From: NORP259 sp041398705
GTDB taxonomy: Bacteria > Planctomycetota > UBA1135 > GCA-002686595
Assembly (NCBI GenBank): GCA_041398705.1
Contig: JAWKUI010000004.1
Location: forward strand, 310,001-374,000
Direction of reading: 5' to 3'
Length of the DNA stretch: 64,000 bases
Made by a program: the position numbers and the translations under genes. The notes under the pieces are model-generated. The model saw nothing but the letters and a program-made list of their open reading frames with translations, was not told the DNA's origin and did not search any database. Positions 1-8,367 of the stretch are shown here, piece after piece (positions within the stretch are counted from its first letter, which is position 1; each line of letters opens with the position of its first letter).

Positions 1-74
1 CCTCAACACGGGCTCCCGTTTCCCCGGCGGCCCCGGGCCGGATATGCTTCCCTGGCCTCCACGGCCCCGCCCCC

Positions 75-935
75 TTGTTCGCCTTGCTCCGCAGCCTGTC
101 CGCCAACCGCCACCTGATCCGCGATTTCGTGGTGCGTGACCTGCGTGCCCGCTACGTGGGCTCGAGCATGGGCTTCTTCTGGTCGGTGGTCTTTCCGATC
201 ATCAACCTGGCGGTCTACTGGTTCGTGTTCCGATTCGTGCTCGATGCCCAATGGGCTCCGCACCAGAACGGGACCACCGTCGCCATCCTGATGCTGCTCG
301 GCATCGTGGTCTGGGCCGCCTTCTCGGAGTCCATGTCCCGGGGCACCAACAGCCTCGTGCAGCATGGCAACCTGATCCAGAAGGTCGTTTTCCCCGCCGA
401 GGTCCTGCCCACCTACCTGGTGTGCTCCTCGCTCGTGAACCTGCTCATCGCCATGCCCGTGGTGTTTGTGGCCGTGTTCGTTTTGGGATACGTCGCCCCC
501 GAATCCGATCCCGAGATGCTGGCGAAGATGGCCCAAGCCGGCGACCCGGGTTTCCGCTTTGGTCTGCCCCTGGTGCTGTTCCCCGTTCTGCTGCTGTTGC
601 AGGCGATCTGGACCACCGGCCTGTGCCTGTTCTTTTCGGCGTTCAACTTGTTCTGGCGCGACACGTACCACTTGATGGGTGTGGCGCTGACCGTGTGGAT
701 GTTCTCCACGCCGATCTTCTACCCCGCGGCCCAAGTGCAACGGGAAGGGTATGGCTGGCTGCTGGAGATCAACCCCATGCACTGGCTGATCGAGTCCTGG
801 CGTGCGGTGGTGCTGAACGGAAGCTGGCCCGATTGGAGGCATTTGGGCCTCTTCGCGTTGGCGTCGGTGGTGGTCTTTGCACTCGGTGCCGCCTTCTTCC
901 AGAAGCAGGGCAAACGCTTCCCCGACCTGCTCTAG
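75..935 (+). CDS. Polysaccharide/O-antigen ABC exporter permease (Wzm-like), first copy
   Basis: Integral inner-membrane subunit expected to form the channel through which a lipid-linked polysaccharide is flipped to the periplasm. The 286-residue protein has the ABC-2 permease layout: a short cytoplasmic N-terminus carrying RDLRARYVGSSMG, a first pair of membrane helices (about 30-90), NLIQKVVFPAEVLP between helices, and FWRDTYHLMG followed by WMFSTPIFYP near residue 205. The length is normal for Wzm. The start is TTG; no ATG lies upstream of the conserved RDLRARYVG block, and no clear ribosome binding site is visible. It is followed 209 bases later by a same-length paralogue and then by the matching ATPase. 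A teichoic-acid-type export permease is the alternative. Confidence 0.87.
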   Translation: MFALLRSLSANRHLIRDFVVRDLRARYVGSSMGFFWSVVFPIINLAVYWFVFRFVLDAQWAPHQNGTTVAILMLLGIVVWAAFSESMSRGTNSLVQHGNLIQKVVFPAEVLPTYLVCSSLVNLLIAMPVVFVAVFVLGYVAPESDPEMLAKMAQAGDPGFRFGLPLVLFPVLLLLQAIWTTGLCLFFSAFNLFWRDTYHLMGVALTVWMFSTPIFYPAAQVQREGYGWLLEINPMHWLIESWRAVVLNGSWPDWRHLGLFALASVVVFALGAAFFQKQGKRFPDLL

Positions 936-1144
936 GCGCGCTACTGCCCAGCCCTGGGAATCGCCGGTCGCCGCGCGGCTGGATCGAGACACCCCCCGCG
1001 CAGAACTTCTGGGCCCGAGCCGCCTTGCGGACCTTTGATTTTCCCCGCGCTCCCAGGCCCTGGTAGACTTCCTGCGCCTGCCGGCACGCTGGCCCCCTGG
1101 GGCCGGTCCCAGAACGACACGCATCAGCCCTGCGGCGTCCGACC

Positions 1145-2005
1145 TTGTTCCGCTACCTCCGCACAATCCGAGACCATCGCCAGCTCGTCGCCGACTTCGT
1201 ACGGCGCGACCTGCGGGCGCGTTACGTGGGCTCGAGCATGGGCTTCTTCTGGTCCGTGGTGTTCCCGATCATCAACCTGATCGTCTTCACCTTCGTGTTC
1301 CGGATGATCCTGAACGCCCGTTGGAGCGACTTCCAGGACGGCACGACGGTGGCCGTGATCATGCTGATGGGCATTGTGATCTGGTCGGCTTTTGCGGAGT
1401 CCATGTCGCGCTGCACGAACTCGCTGGTCGAGAATTCCAACCTGATCCAGAAGGTGGTGTTCCCGGCCGAGGTCCTGCCGACTTACATGGTGATCTCCTC
1501 GCTGATCAACATGTTGATCTCCTTCCCCGTGGTGCTCGCCGCGGTGATCTGGCTCGGTTACGTGGATCCGATCACGGACCCGGCCGTGCTCGCGAAGATG
1601 GCCGAAGCCGGCGACCCGGGTTTCAACCTGGGCCCCTCGCTCGTCGTGCTGCCCCTATTGCTCCTGCTGCAGGGCCTGCTCACGGCGGGCCTCGGCATGT
1701 TCTTCGCCGCGTTCAACCTGTTCTGGCGCGACACCTTCCACCTGATGGGCGTAGCCCTCACGGTGTGGATGTTCGCCACGCCGATCTTCTACCCCGCCCT
1801 CGCCGTCGAACGCAAAGGCTTCGGCTGGCTGCTCGACCTGAATCCGATGCACTGGCTGATCGACAGCTACCGCCGCATCGGGCTCAACGGTCAGTGGCCC
1901 GAGTGGAGCCGCCTGGGCATGTTGGCCCTGGTCAGCATGCTCTTGCTCCACCTGGGGTCCAGCTTCTTCCGCTCGCAGAAAAACCGCTTCCCCGACCTGC
2001 TGTAG
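1145..2005 (+). CDS. Polysaccharide/O-antigen ABC exporter permease (Wzm-like), second copy
   Basis: Second ABC-2 type permease of 286 residues. It aligns without gaps along its whole length to the preceding gene and shares long blocks (RDLRARYVGSSMGFFWSVVF, NLIQKVVFPAEVLPTY, LMGVALTVWMF, NPMHWLI), so the pair is a tandem duplication that has since diverged, mostly in membrane helices. It also starts at TTG without an obvious ribosome binding site. The ATPase gene begins 7 bases after its stop, so these two are surely co-transcribed. Exporters of this family are normally permease homodimers. Whether the two copies form a heterodimer or serve different substrates cannot be told from sequence. 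Confidence 0.87.
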   Translation: MFRYLRTIRDHRQLVADFVRRDLRARYVGSSMGFFWSVVFPIINLIVFTFVFRMILNARWSDFQDGTTVAVIMLMGIVIWSAFAESMSRCTNSLVENSNLIQKVVFPAEVLPTYMVISSLINMLISFPVVLAAVIWLGYVDPITDPAVLAKMAEAGDPGFNLGPSLVVLPLLLLLQGLLTAGLGMFFAAFNLFWRDTFHLMGVALTVWMFATPIFYPALAVERKGFGWLLDLNPMHWLIDSYRRIGLNGQWPEWSRLGMLALVSMLLLHLGSSFFRSQKNRFPDLL

Positions 2006-2012
2006 AACCGCC

Positions 2013-3302
2013 ATGTACGAAACCAAGAAGGACAAGGCCCTGATCGGCGGCGGCTCGGCGATCGTGGCACGCGGGCTGGGCAAGACCTATCGCCTCTACG
2101 ACAAACCCATCCACCGCCTCTGGGACCTGATGCTGCCAGGCAAGCCGCGCGGCAAGGAGTTCTGGGCGGTGCGCGACGTGTACTTGGACATCCCGCGCGG
2201 CTCGACGGTGGGCATCATCGGCGAAAACGGCGCGGGCAAGAGCACCCTGCTCAAGCTGCTGACGGGCATCACTCACCCGACCGTCGGCGAGGTGCACGTG
2301 GATGGCCGCGTAGCGTCGTTGCTCGAGCTTGGAGCCGGCTTCCACCCCGAATTCTCCGGGGCCGAGAACATCCGCCTCAACTGCTCGATCCTCGGCATGA
2401 CCGACGAGGAGATCGCCGAACGTTTCGAACGCATCGTGGAGTTCTCCGAACTCGGCGAGTTCATCCATCGCCCGGTGAACACGTACAGCTCGGGCATGCA
2501 AGTGCGCCTTGGCTTCTCGGTCGCCACTAGCGTCGACCCGGACATCCTCATCATCGACGAAGCTCTGGCCGTGGGCGACGAGCACTTCAAAGGCAAGTGC
2601 ATCAACCGCCTCAACGAGTTCCAGGAGCAGGGCAAAACCACCTTGTTCGTCTCGCACGACATGGGTTCGGTGAAGTCCATGTGCCAGCAGGTGATCCTCA
2701 TGCACGAGGGCCGCGTGCTCGAACAAGGCACCGCCGAAGAGGTCGCGGACGAGTATCTCAAGCGCGCCCACGCCCGCGGCAACGACCGCTTGTCTTCGCT
2801 CAACCGCACCATCGACGCTTATCCGCGCTGGGGTTCCGGCGAGGTGCGCACCACCACCGTCGAGATGTTCGCCGAAGGCAACAAGCCGACCCAGACCTTC
2901 GAACCCGGCATGCCCTTCCGCGTGCGCGTCGGCTACGAGGTCACGGGGGATTGCGCCGATCCGGTGTTCGGCATGGGCCTGTACCGCTCCGACGGCACCT
3001 ACGTCAACGGCAGCAACCACTATTGGCGGCGGGACCCGATCGAAATCGGTCCGGTACGGAATGGGGAGAAGGGGTACGTCGAGATGGCCTTCGAATCCCT
3101 GCCCTTGCTCAAGGGCCAGTACTACCTGACCCTGTTCGTCTACGACCACAGCAAACCCGCGCCGACCCCGGTCGATCACCGCGAACATGCGGCGGTCTTC
3201 GAGGTTCTCGACGGTCGCCAGATGCAACACGGGCTGCTCTTCCTGCCGACCCGCTGGACCGTGGCGCGCTCGGGCCAGGATCCGCGTTCGTCCCAGGAAT
3301 AG
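2013..3302 (+). CDS. Polysaccharide ABC exporter ATP-binding protein (Wzt-like) with C-terminal carbohydrate-binding domain
   Basis: Energises the exporter encoded just upstream. Residues about 15-255 are the nucleotide-binding domain: Walker A GENGAGKST (70-78), signature YSSGMQ, Walker B ILIIDEALAVGDE and switch histidine in LFVSHD. The Y-loop-type start (TYRLYDKPIHRLWDL) is typical of the polysaccharide/teichoic branch. At 429 residues it is longer than transporters lacking a substrate domain. Residues about 275-420 form the beta-rich Wzt_C-type domain (EPGMPFRVRVGYEV, GMGLYRSDGTYV, LLKGQYYLTLFVYD), which in E. coli O8/O9a reads the modified non-reducing end of the finished glycan. That makes export of a capped polymer likely here. 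Confidence 0.9.
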   Translation: MYETKKDKALIGGGSAIVARGLGKTYRLYDKPIHRLWDLMLPGKPRGKEFWAVRDVYLDIPRGSTVGIIGENGAGKSTLLKLLTGITHPTVGEVHVDGRVASLLELGAGFHPEFSGAENIRLNCSILGMTDEEIAERFERIVEFSELGEFIHRPVNTYSSGMQVRLGFSVATSVDPDILIIDEALAVGDEHFKGKCINRLNEFQEQGKTTLFVSHDMGSVKSMCQQVILMHEGRVLEQGTAEEVADEYLKRAHARGNDRLSSLNRTIDAYPRWGSGEVRTTTVEMFAEGNKPTQTFEPGMPFRVRVGYEVTGDCADPVFGMGLYRSDGTYVNGSNHYWRRDPIEIGPVRNGEKGYVEMAFESLPLLKGQYYLTLFVYDHSKPAPTPVDHREHAAVFEVLDGRQMQHGLLFLPTRWTVARSGQDPRSSQE

Positions 3303-3470
3303 TCAGGGCCTGCCCCGCTCCGGGATCGGATCCATCCGGTTCCCAGCCACGCAAGGCCGCTGGTTTCCTTTCCGCGACACCAGGCCGGAAAGCGGTTGCC
3401 CGGGGCCGGTTGTTTTCGCCGCAGACCCCAAAGGGGATTAGGATTGCATAGGGCCCCCACCCTGCTTCCC

Positions 3471-4919
3471 ATGCCCAACCCCCTCGAACTGCCCTTCGAT
3501 CAGTACCAGCGGTACCGGCTGGTGGCCGATATGATCGAGAAGTTGCCCGGATCCCGCGATCTGGTGATCCTCGACGTGGGCGGCCGCACGGCCAACCTCC
3601 GGGCGTTCCTTCCCGAGCACCGGGTCGTGCTGGTGGACGTGGACCCCTCCGATGCCCAGGGCCTGGTGCTTGGCAGTGGCGCTGCCCTGCCCTTCGCCGA
3701 CCGTAGCTTCGACGTGGTCGCGGCCTTCGATACCCTCGAGCACGTTCCGCCGGCGCTGCGGGACGATTTCGTCCGCGAATGCGCCCGGGTCTGCCGGGGT
3801 TTCGTTTTCCTTGCTGGCCCCTACCAATCCGATGGCGTGCAGCGGGCGGAAGAAGCATTGCAGTCCTTCCTCGCCGGCAAACTGGGCAGCCGACACCGCT
3901 ACCTCGAAGAACACCGGATCCTCGGCCTGCCCGACCGCGCGCGAGCCGAAGCGATCCTGACCGAAGCCGGCGCCCAGGTCGGCGTCATCGGGCACGGCGA
4001 ACTGAACCGCTGGCTGCTCACGATGTGCCTCGAGCTGTACATGGAGCACGACCCGCTGTTGCAGCCCCTGGCGCGCGAGTTCTACTCCTTCTACAACCAG
4101 CACGTCTACCCGCACGACCACGGCGCAGAGGTCTACCGCCACGTGATCCTCGCGAGCCTCGGCGGCGCCCCGCTGCCGACCGTGGATTCCGTGCTGGCAG
4201 CCCCGGCCTTGCCTGCGCAGACAGAAGCCGTTCTGCAGGCCTTTGCTCGCCGCATCCTGGAACTCGATGCCCAAGCGGAGGTCTGGCGGCCCGAGATCGA
4301 ACGCATCCGCGGCGTCGTGCGCGACCTGGAAAAGGACCTGGCCGAGCACAAGGCCAGTCTCGCGACCTCTGAGAAGGATCTGGCGGAGCACAAGGCCAGT
4401 CTCGCGACCGCTGAGAAGGATCTGGCGGAGCACCGGGACTCGCTAAACACCTGCTCCTCCGACCTGGAACAACACCGTACATCCCTGTGGGTCGCCCTGC
4501 AGGATCTCGAAGAGCACCGCAAGGTCGTCAGCGAGCTGACCCGCCTCCGGGCGGAGGAGCGGGAAGCCTTCCAGGAATTGGAGCGGTCCCTACGCGAAGA
4601 GCTCGCCGATACGTCCAGTACGGATGAGCTCGAACACCGGCTCTCGCGCAAAGCCCAGCACATCCAGCACATGGAAGCCGAGCTGGACCGGGTCAACCAA
4701 CTCGCCAGCGGACTGAACGAGCAGCTGGTCCAGGCGCACGAACAGTACCAAGCCCAATTGCGCGAGGCTGCCCGCCAGCAGGTCGAAACCGAGCGCAGGT
4801 TGTCGATCAGCCAGGATCACGGGGCCCAGCTCGAAACGCGCCTCGCTGGCGCCACCGCCGTACTGGCCTCGCGCTGGCAGATCCTCAAACGCCTCTTTGG
4901 ACCGAAACTGCGTCCCTGA
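3471..4919 (+). CDS. SAM-dependent methyltransferase fused to a long repeat-built coiled coil
   Basis: 482 residues. Residues about 1-215 look like a class I methyltransferase: motif I-like LVILDVGGRTANLRAFL, acidic end VVLVDVDPSDA, ALPFADRSFDVVAAFDTLEHVP and an FVFLAGPY strand, as in type-11 enzymes, although the usual DxGxGxG glycine pattern is loosened. From about 270 to 460 the protein is charged and helical. Residues 287-356 are five 14-residue units with consensus xxDLxEHxxSLxxx, two heptads each, encoded by 42-base tandem repeats at 4329-4538, the first two nearly identical in DNA. The ATG at 3471 is used because the upstream extension lacks family similarity. Its place after wzm-wzt resembles WbdD of E. 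coli O9a (methyltransferase plus coiled-coil length ruler), but no kinase domain is seen here. Confidence 0.82.
   Translation: MPNPLELPFDQYQRYRLVADMIEKLPGSRDLVILDVGGRTANLRAFLPEHRVVLVDVDPSDAQGLVLGSGAALPFADRSFDVVAAFDTLEHVPPALRDDFVRECARVCRGFVFLAGPYQSDGVQRAEEALQSFLAGKLGSRHRYLEEHRILGLPDRARAEAILTEAGAQVGVIGHGELNRWLLTMCLELYMEHDPLLQPLAREFYSFYNQHVYPHDHGAEVYRHVILASLGGAPLPTVDSVLAAPALPAQTEAVLQAFARRILELDAQAEVWRPEIERIRGVVRDLEKDLAEHKASLATSEKDLAEHKASLATAEKDLAEHRDSLNTCSSDLEQHRTSLWVALQDLEEHRKVVSELTRLRAEEREAFQELERSLREELADTSSTDELEHRLSRKAQHIQHMEAELDRVNQLASGLNEQLVQAHEQYQAQLREAARQQVETERRLSISQDHGAQLETRLAGATAVLASRWQILKRLFGPKLRP
4329..4538 (+). repeat. Five in-frame 42-base tandem repeats encoding a coiled coil
   Basis: Units start at 4329, 4371, 4413, 4455 and 4497. 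Units 1-3 share most bases, while 4 and 5 retain only the DL...EH pattern. The near identity of the first units suggests recent unit gain, so copy number may differ between strains. Confidence 0.8.
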
Positions 4920-4940
4920 GCGGCCTTGCCCCGCCGGGCC

Positions 4941-6317
4941 CTAGAGCCCGTACTCCTTGATCTTGCGGTATAGGGTGCGCTCGCCGATGCCGAGCACCTG
5001 CGCAGTCTTTTGCCGATTGCCCGCCATCAGCTCGAGGTTCGCCTGGATCAGCGCCTTCTCGACTTCGGCCAACGACGCCCCGGCCAGCGGGAAGCCGCCG
5101 CCCACCACCCCGGGGGTCGCGCCCCCGCGGATGGTCTCGGGCAGATCGTCCACGGTGATGCACTCCCCGCGGGCGAGCACGACCATGTTCTCGACCGCGT
5201 TGCGCAACTCACGGATGTTGCCGGGCCAGGGATAGCGCACCATCAATGCGCGGGCTTCGGGCGTGATCCCCGAGACGCTGCGCCCGTGTTCGCGCGCGAA
5301 TTCCTTGATGAAGTGCTCCACGAGCAGCGGCACGTCCCCTGTCCGTTTGCGCAAGGGCGGCAACACGATCGTGACCACCTGCAAGCGGTAGAACAGGTCC
5401 TCGCGGAACGAGCCCTCTTCCACCATCGCACGCAGGTCCTGGTGGGTGGCCGCGATCAGGCGGATGTCGACCTTGATCGTCTTGTTGCCCCCCACCGGCA
5501 TCACCTCGCGCGATTCAAGCACGCGCAGCAGTTTCGCCTGGGTCGCCTTCGGCATGTCCCCGACTTCATCGAGGAACAGTGTGCCCCCATCGGCATAGGC
5601 GATGCGCCCGACCTTGTCGCCCGTGGCGCCGGTGAACGCCCCTTTCACGTGCCCGAACAACTCGGACTCGATCAACCCCTCGGACATGGCCGCCGAGTTC
5701 ACCGCCACGAAGTTCTTCCCCGCGCGCGCGCTGTTGTTGTGCAGGGCGCGCGCGACCAGTTCTTTTCCGGTGCCGCTTTCCCCGAGGATCAGCACGTTCG
5801 CGTTGGTGCCCGCCACCTGGCCCAGGATCTCGAGCACCCGCGTGATCTCGGGGGAATGCCCGAGGATACCCTCAAAACCGAACCGCTTGTCGAGCTGTCG
5901 GCGCAGGTCCAGGTTCTGGCGCAGCAGCTCCTCGTTCTGTGACTTGAGCCGATAGCGTTCGACCGCCCGCGCCACCTTGCCGCGCAATTCGGGCAGTTTG
6001 ACCGGTTTGGGCAGGTAGTCGAGCGCGCCGTGCCGCATGGCATCTACCGCGGTTTCGATCGAAGCATGTCCGGTGATCAAGATCACCGCGGCATCAGGCT
6101 GTAGCCGCCCCGCCTCCTTGAGCACTTCGAGTCCCGACAGATCCGCCATGCGCAGGTCGGTCAGCACCACGGCAAACGTGCGTTCCTCGAGCGCCGCCAC
6201 CGCCGCCTTGCCCGAGCCCACCACCTGGCATTCGTACTCCTCCCCCTCGAGCACATCCGCCAGGGATTCCGCGTGGGCCAGGTCGTCGTCCACGATCAGG
6301 ATGCGATCGCTACTCAT
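4941..6317 (-). CDS. Sigma-54-dependent response regulator, NtrC family
   Basis: 458-residue transcription activator. The receiver domain (1-120) has the acidic DDD at 10-12, phospho-acceptor Asp54 in VVLTDLRM and the lysine of DYLPKPVK. The AAA+ domain (about 145-380) shows Walker A GESGTGKE, the sigma-54 contact loop GAFTGAT and Walker B GGTLFLDEVGDM. The C-terminus ends in a Fis-type helix-turn-helix (AGNRQKTAQVLGIGERTLYRKIKEYGL, positions about 430-458). Its start overlaps the stop of the upstream kinase gene by four bases (ATGA), so the two form one two-component system. Its promoters need RpoN; no -24/-12 site next to this operon was evident, so targets are likely elsewhere. Confidence 0.93.
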   Translation of the reverse strand: MSSDRILIVDDDLAHAESLADVLEGEEYECQVVGSGKAAVAALEERTFAVVLTDLRMADLSGLEVLKEAGRLQPDAAVILITGHASIETAVDAMRHGALDYLPKPVKLPELRGKVARAVERYRLKSQNEELLRQNLDLRRQLDKRFGFEGILGHSPEITRVLEILGQVAGTNANVLILGESGTGKELVARALHNNSARAGKNFVAVNSAAMSEGLIESELFGHVKGAFTGATGDKVGRIAYADGGTLFLDEVGDMPKATQAKLLRVLESREVMPVGGNKTIKVDIRLIAATHQDLRAMVEEGSFREDLFYRLQVVTIVLPPLRKRTGDVPLLVEHFIKEFAREHGRSVSGITPEARALMVRYPWPGNIRELRNAVENMVVLARGECITVDDLPETIRGGATPGVVGGGFPLAGASLAEVEKALIQANLELMAGNRQKTAQVLGIGERTLYRKIKEYGL

Positions 6318-7111
6318 GCTTGTCCTTCCTCGATTTGCCCTTCGTCGGGCTCGCTACCGCCCCGTCCCGCCAATTCCTGGACCAGCGGAAGACGCAGACT
6401 GAAGCTCGTGCCTCGACCGGGCTCGGAAATCACCTTCACCGTGCCCCCGTGCTCCTGCACGGTGCGCCGCACGGTCGAAAGGCCCAGCCCTGTGCCGCCG
6501 CGCTTGGTGGACCAATAGAGATCGAAACAGCGCGCCACCTGCTCTTCGTCCATTCCGACGCCAGTATCGGTGATGCGCAAGAGGGCCCAAGGACCTTCGC
6601 GATGCAGTTGGCAGATCAATTCGCCGCCCCCCGGCATCGCCTGGTGCGCGTTGACCATCAGGTTCATCAGCACCCGCCGGATCGCCTCGCGGTCGATCAT
6701 CACGAGGGGGAAATGGCGGGGCAAATCCTCGTGCACCACGACCCCGGACCCGGAGAGTTGGGGGGCGAGGAATTCGAGCACCTCGTGCACCAAGGCCACC
6801 AGATCCTGGGGCGCCCGGTTGACCTGGCCGCCGCGGGCGAAGCGCAGGAAGTCATCGAGGATGTGTTCGAGGTGATCGACCTCGCGCTGCAGCACCGCTA
6901 GGCGCTTGAGCACGCGGCGGTCCCGGGGTGATGGCTCCGGCGCCTGGCCCGCGCGCTCCCCGCTGAATTCCTCCTCCAGCAGCGTCAGGTTGATCGCCAT
7001 GGTGGACAGGGGATTCTTGATCTCGTGTGCCAGACCCCGGGCCACCAGGGTGAGGAAGTCGTCCGGGCCCGGAGCCGACTCCCCGGGGGATTCCGCCCGT
7101 GACTCGCTCAT
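6314..7111 (-). CDS. Soluble sensor histidine kinase, NtrB/AtoS type
   Basis: 265-residue kinase that should phosphorylate the NtrC-like regulator encoded directly downstream. Phospho-acceptor His is in ARGLAHEIKNPLS; the ATPase domain has N-box MNLMVNAHQAM, G1 ITDTGVGMDEEQ and G2 GGTGLGLSTV followed by GGTVKVISEPGRGTSF. No membrane helix and no recognisable sensor domain precede the H-box, so input must come from a partner protein or a cytoplasmic signal. I start at the ATG at 7111 with GGAG just upstream; a TTG at 7147 would add 12 residues without family similarity. Confidence 0.9.
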   Translation of the reverse strand: MSESRAESPGESAPGPDDFLTLVARGLAHEIKNPLSTMAINLTLLEEEFSGERAGQAPEPSPRDRRVLKRLAVLQREVDHLEHILDDFLRFARGGQVNRAPQDLVALVHEVLEFLAPQLSGSGVVVHEDLPRHFPLVMIDREAIRRVLMNLMVNAHQAMPGGGELICQLHREGPWALLRITDTGVGMDEEQVARCFDLYWSTKRGGTGLGLSTVRRTVQEHGGTVKVISEPGRGTSFSLRLPLVQELAGRGGSEPDEGQIEEGQA

Positions 7112-7244
7112 GGGCTCCAATCTACGCTGGCCCTCGGGGAGGCCCAAGGCCCCGCCGCGTTTTCCCCCGCCCCTCGGGCGGGAACCGCGCGAGCCCCGGC
7201 GCGCAGGTGCAGATCCAGGGCGCGCCCCGGGCTACAGTAGGGCC

Positions 7245-8351
7245 ATGCACAGTCCCCGTCTGCCCTTGCCGGACCAGGCCCTGCCCGATCCGGAGGTGGT
7301 GCAAACCCTCGCCGAAGCCCTGACCCAGGGCCACATCGTCGCCCTGCCCACCGAGACCTGCTATGGCCTCGCCGTGCGTGCCGACCAGGCTGGCGCCCTC
7401 GAATCCCTGCGTGGGGTCAAAGAGCGGCCGGCGGAGCGCATCTTCAGTTGGCATGCGGCGGCTTGGCCGAAGGCGCTCACTCCGCGAGAACTTCCGCGGG
7501 TTGTCTCGCGCCTTGCAGAGAACTGTCTACCCGGCCCCGTGACCCTCGTGTTTCCGGTGGCGCCGGAAGTGGCTTCGGAACTGGGCGCATCGGCTTTCTT
7601 GCATGAAGGCCGCATCGGCCTGCGCGTGCCCGAACACGCCGGGACCCGCGCGGTGCTCGCGGCAGTTCCCTTTCCGGTGGCGATGACCAGCGCAAATCAC
7701 TCGGGCGCGGATCCCCTGACCGATCCCGCGGCCGTGGCGTCGGTGTTCGACGGCCGCGTGGCCGCAATCGGCGATGGCGGACCCTGCCGCCTGGGCGCGA
7801 GTTCCACCGTGCTGCTCGTGGAGCAAGGACGATTCGAGATCCTGCGACAAGGCGGCCTAGCCCTCGAAGACCTGCGCCGCGCCGCCGGACAGCGCATCCT
7901 GTTCGTCTGCACCGGCAACACATGCCGGTCCCCCATGGCCGAAGCCCTGGCGCGCGCCGCCTTGGCCGCCGCCCTCGGCACCGACGAAAAGTCGATCGGC
8001 ACCTTTGGATTCTCCGTCGCCAGCGCGGGGGTCTACGCCTCCCTCGGAGCCCCCGCCTCGCGCGAAGCCGTGCAAGCCGTGGCCGAACGCAACCTGCGCC
8101 TGGAACACTCGTCGACGCCGATCCAGCAGGGCCTCGCGATGGACCCCGACGTCATCTACTGCCTGACGCGCAGTCATTTGAACGCATTGCGTCAGGTCCT
8201 GCCCCTGGGCAGCGGCCCTGCGGTCGAGTTGCTCGATGCCCAAGGCTACGACATCCCCGATCCGATCGGGGGCCCGCTCGAGGTATACCGCGAAACCCGC
8301 GACGCCATCGAAGCGGCCATTCACTCGCGCCTGACGGAATGGGTCGGCTGA
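7245..8351 (+). CDS. Fusion of Sua5/YrdC threonylcarbamoyl-AMP synthase-like domain with low-molecular-weight protein tyrosine phosphatase
   Basis: 368 residues with two enzymes in one chain. Residues about 10-205 are YrdC-like: VALPTETCYGLAVRAD, the K..R segment GVKERPAER, and FPVAMTSANHSG. This family makes threonylcarbamoyl-AMP from threonine, bicarbonate and ATP for t6A37 of ANN-decoding tRNAs. Residues about 220-365 are an LMW-PTP: the P-loop CTGNTCRS (Cx5R with Ser) and a C-terminal aspartate in DIPDPIGGP. In Bacillus the equivalent genes (ywlC, ywlE) are neighbours, so the fusion has a precedent in gene order. The ATG at 7245 is chosen because upstream in-frame sequence is proline/arginine-rich antisense of the divergent kinase region. 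Confidence 0.88.
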   Translation: MHSPRLPLPDQALPDPEVVQTLAEALTQGHIVALPTETCYGLAVRADQAGALESLRGVKERPAERIFSWHAAAWPKALTPRELPRVVSRLAENCLPGPVTLVFPVAPEVASELGASAFLHEGRIGLRVPEHAGTRAVLAAVPFPVAMTSANHSGADPLTDPAAVASVFDGRVAAIGDGGPCRLGASSTVLLVEQGRFEILRQGGLALEDLRRAAGQRILFVCTGNTCRSPMAEALARAALAAALGTDEKSIGTFGFSVASAGVYASLGAPASREAVQAVAERNLRLEHSSTPIQQGLAMDPDVIYCLTRSHLNALRQVLPLGSGPAVELLDAQGYDIPDPIGGPLEVYRETRDAIEAAIHSRLTEWVG

Positions 8352-8367
8352 GCGCGCAGGCTTCGAC

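Noticed and set aside
3303..3470. Possible small gene between wzt and the methyltransferase
   Set aside because: An in-frame upstream extension exists from a GTG-like start but has no family similarity or ribosome binding site, so it is treated as leader.
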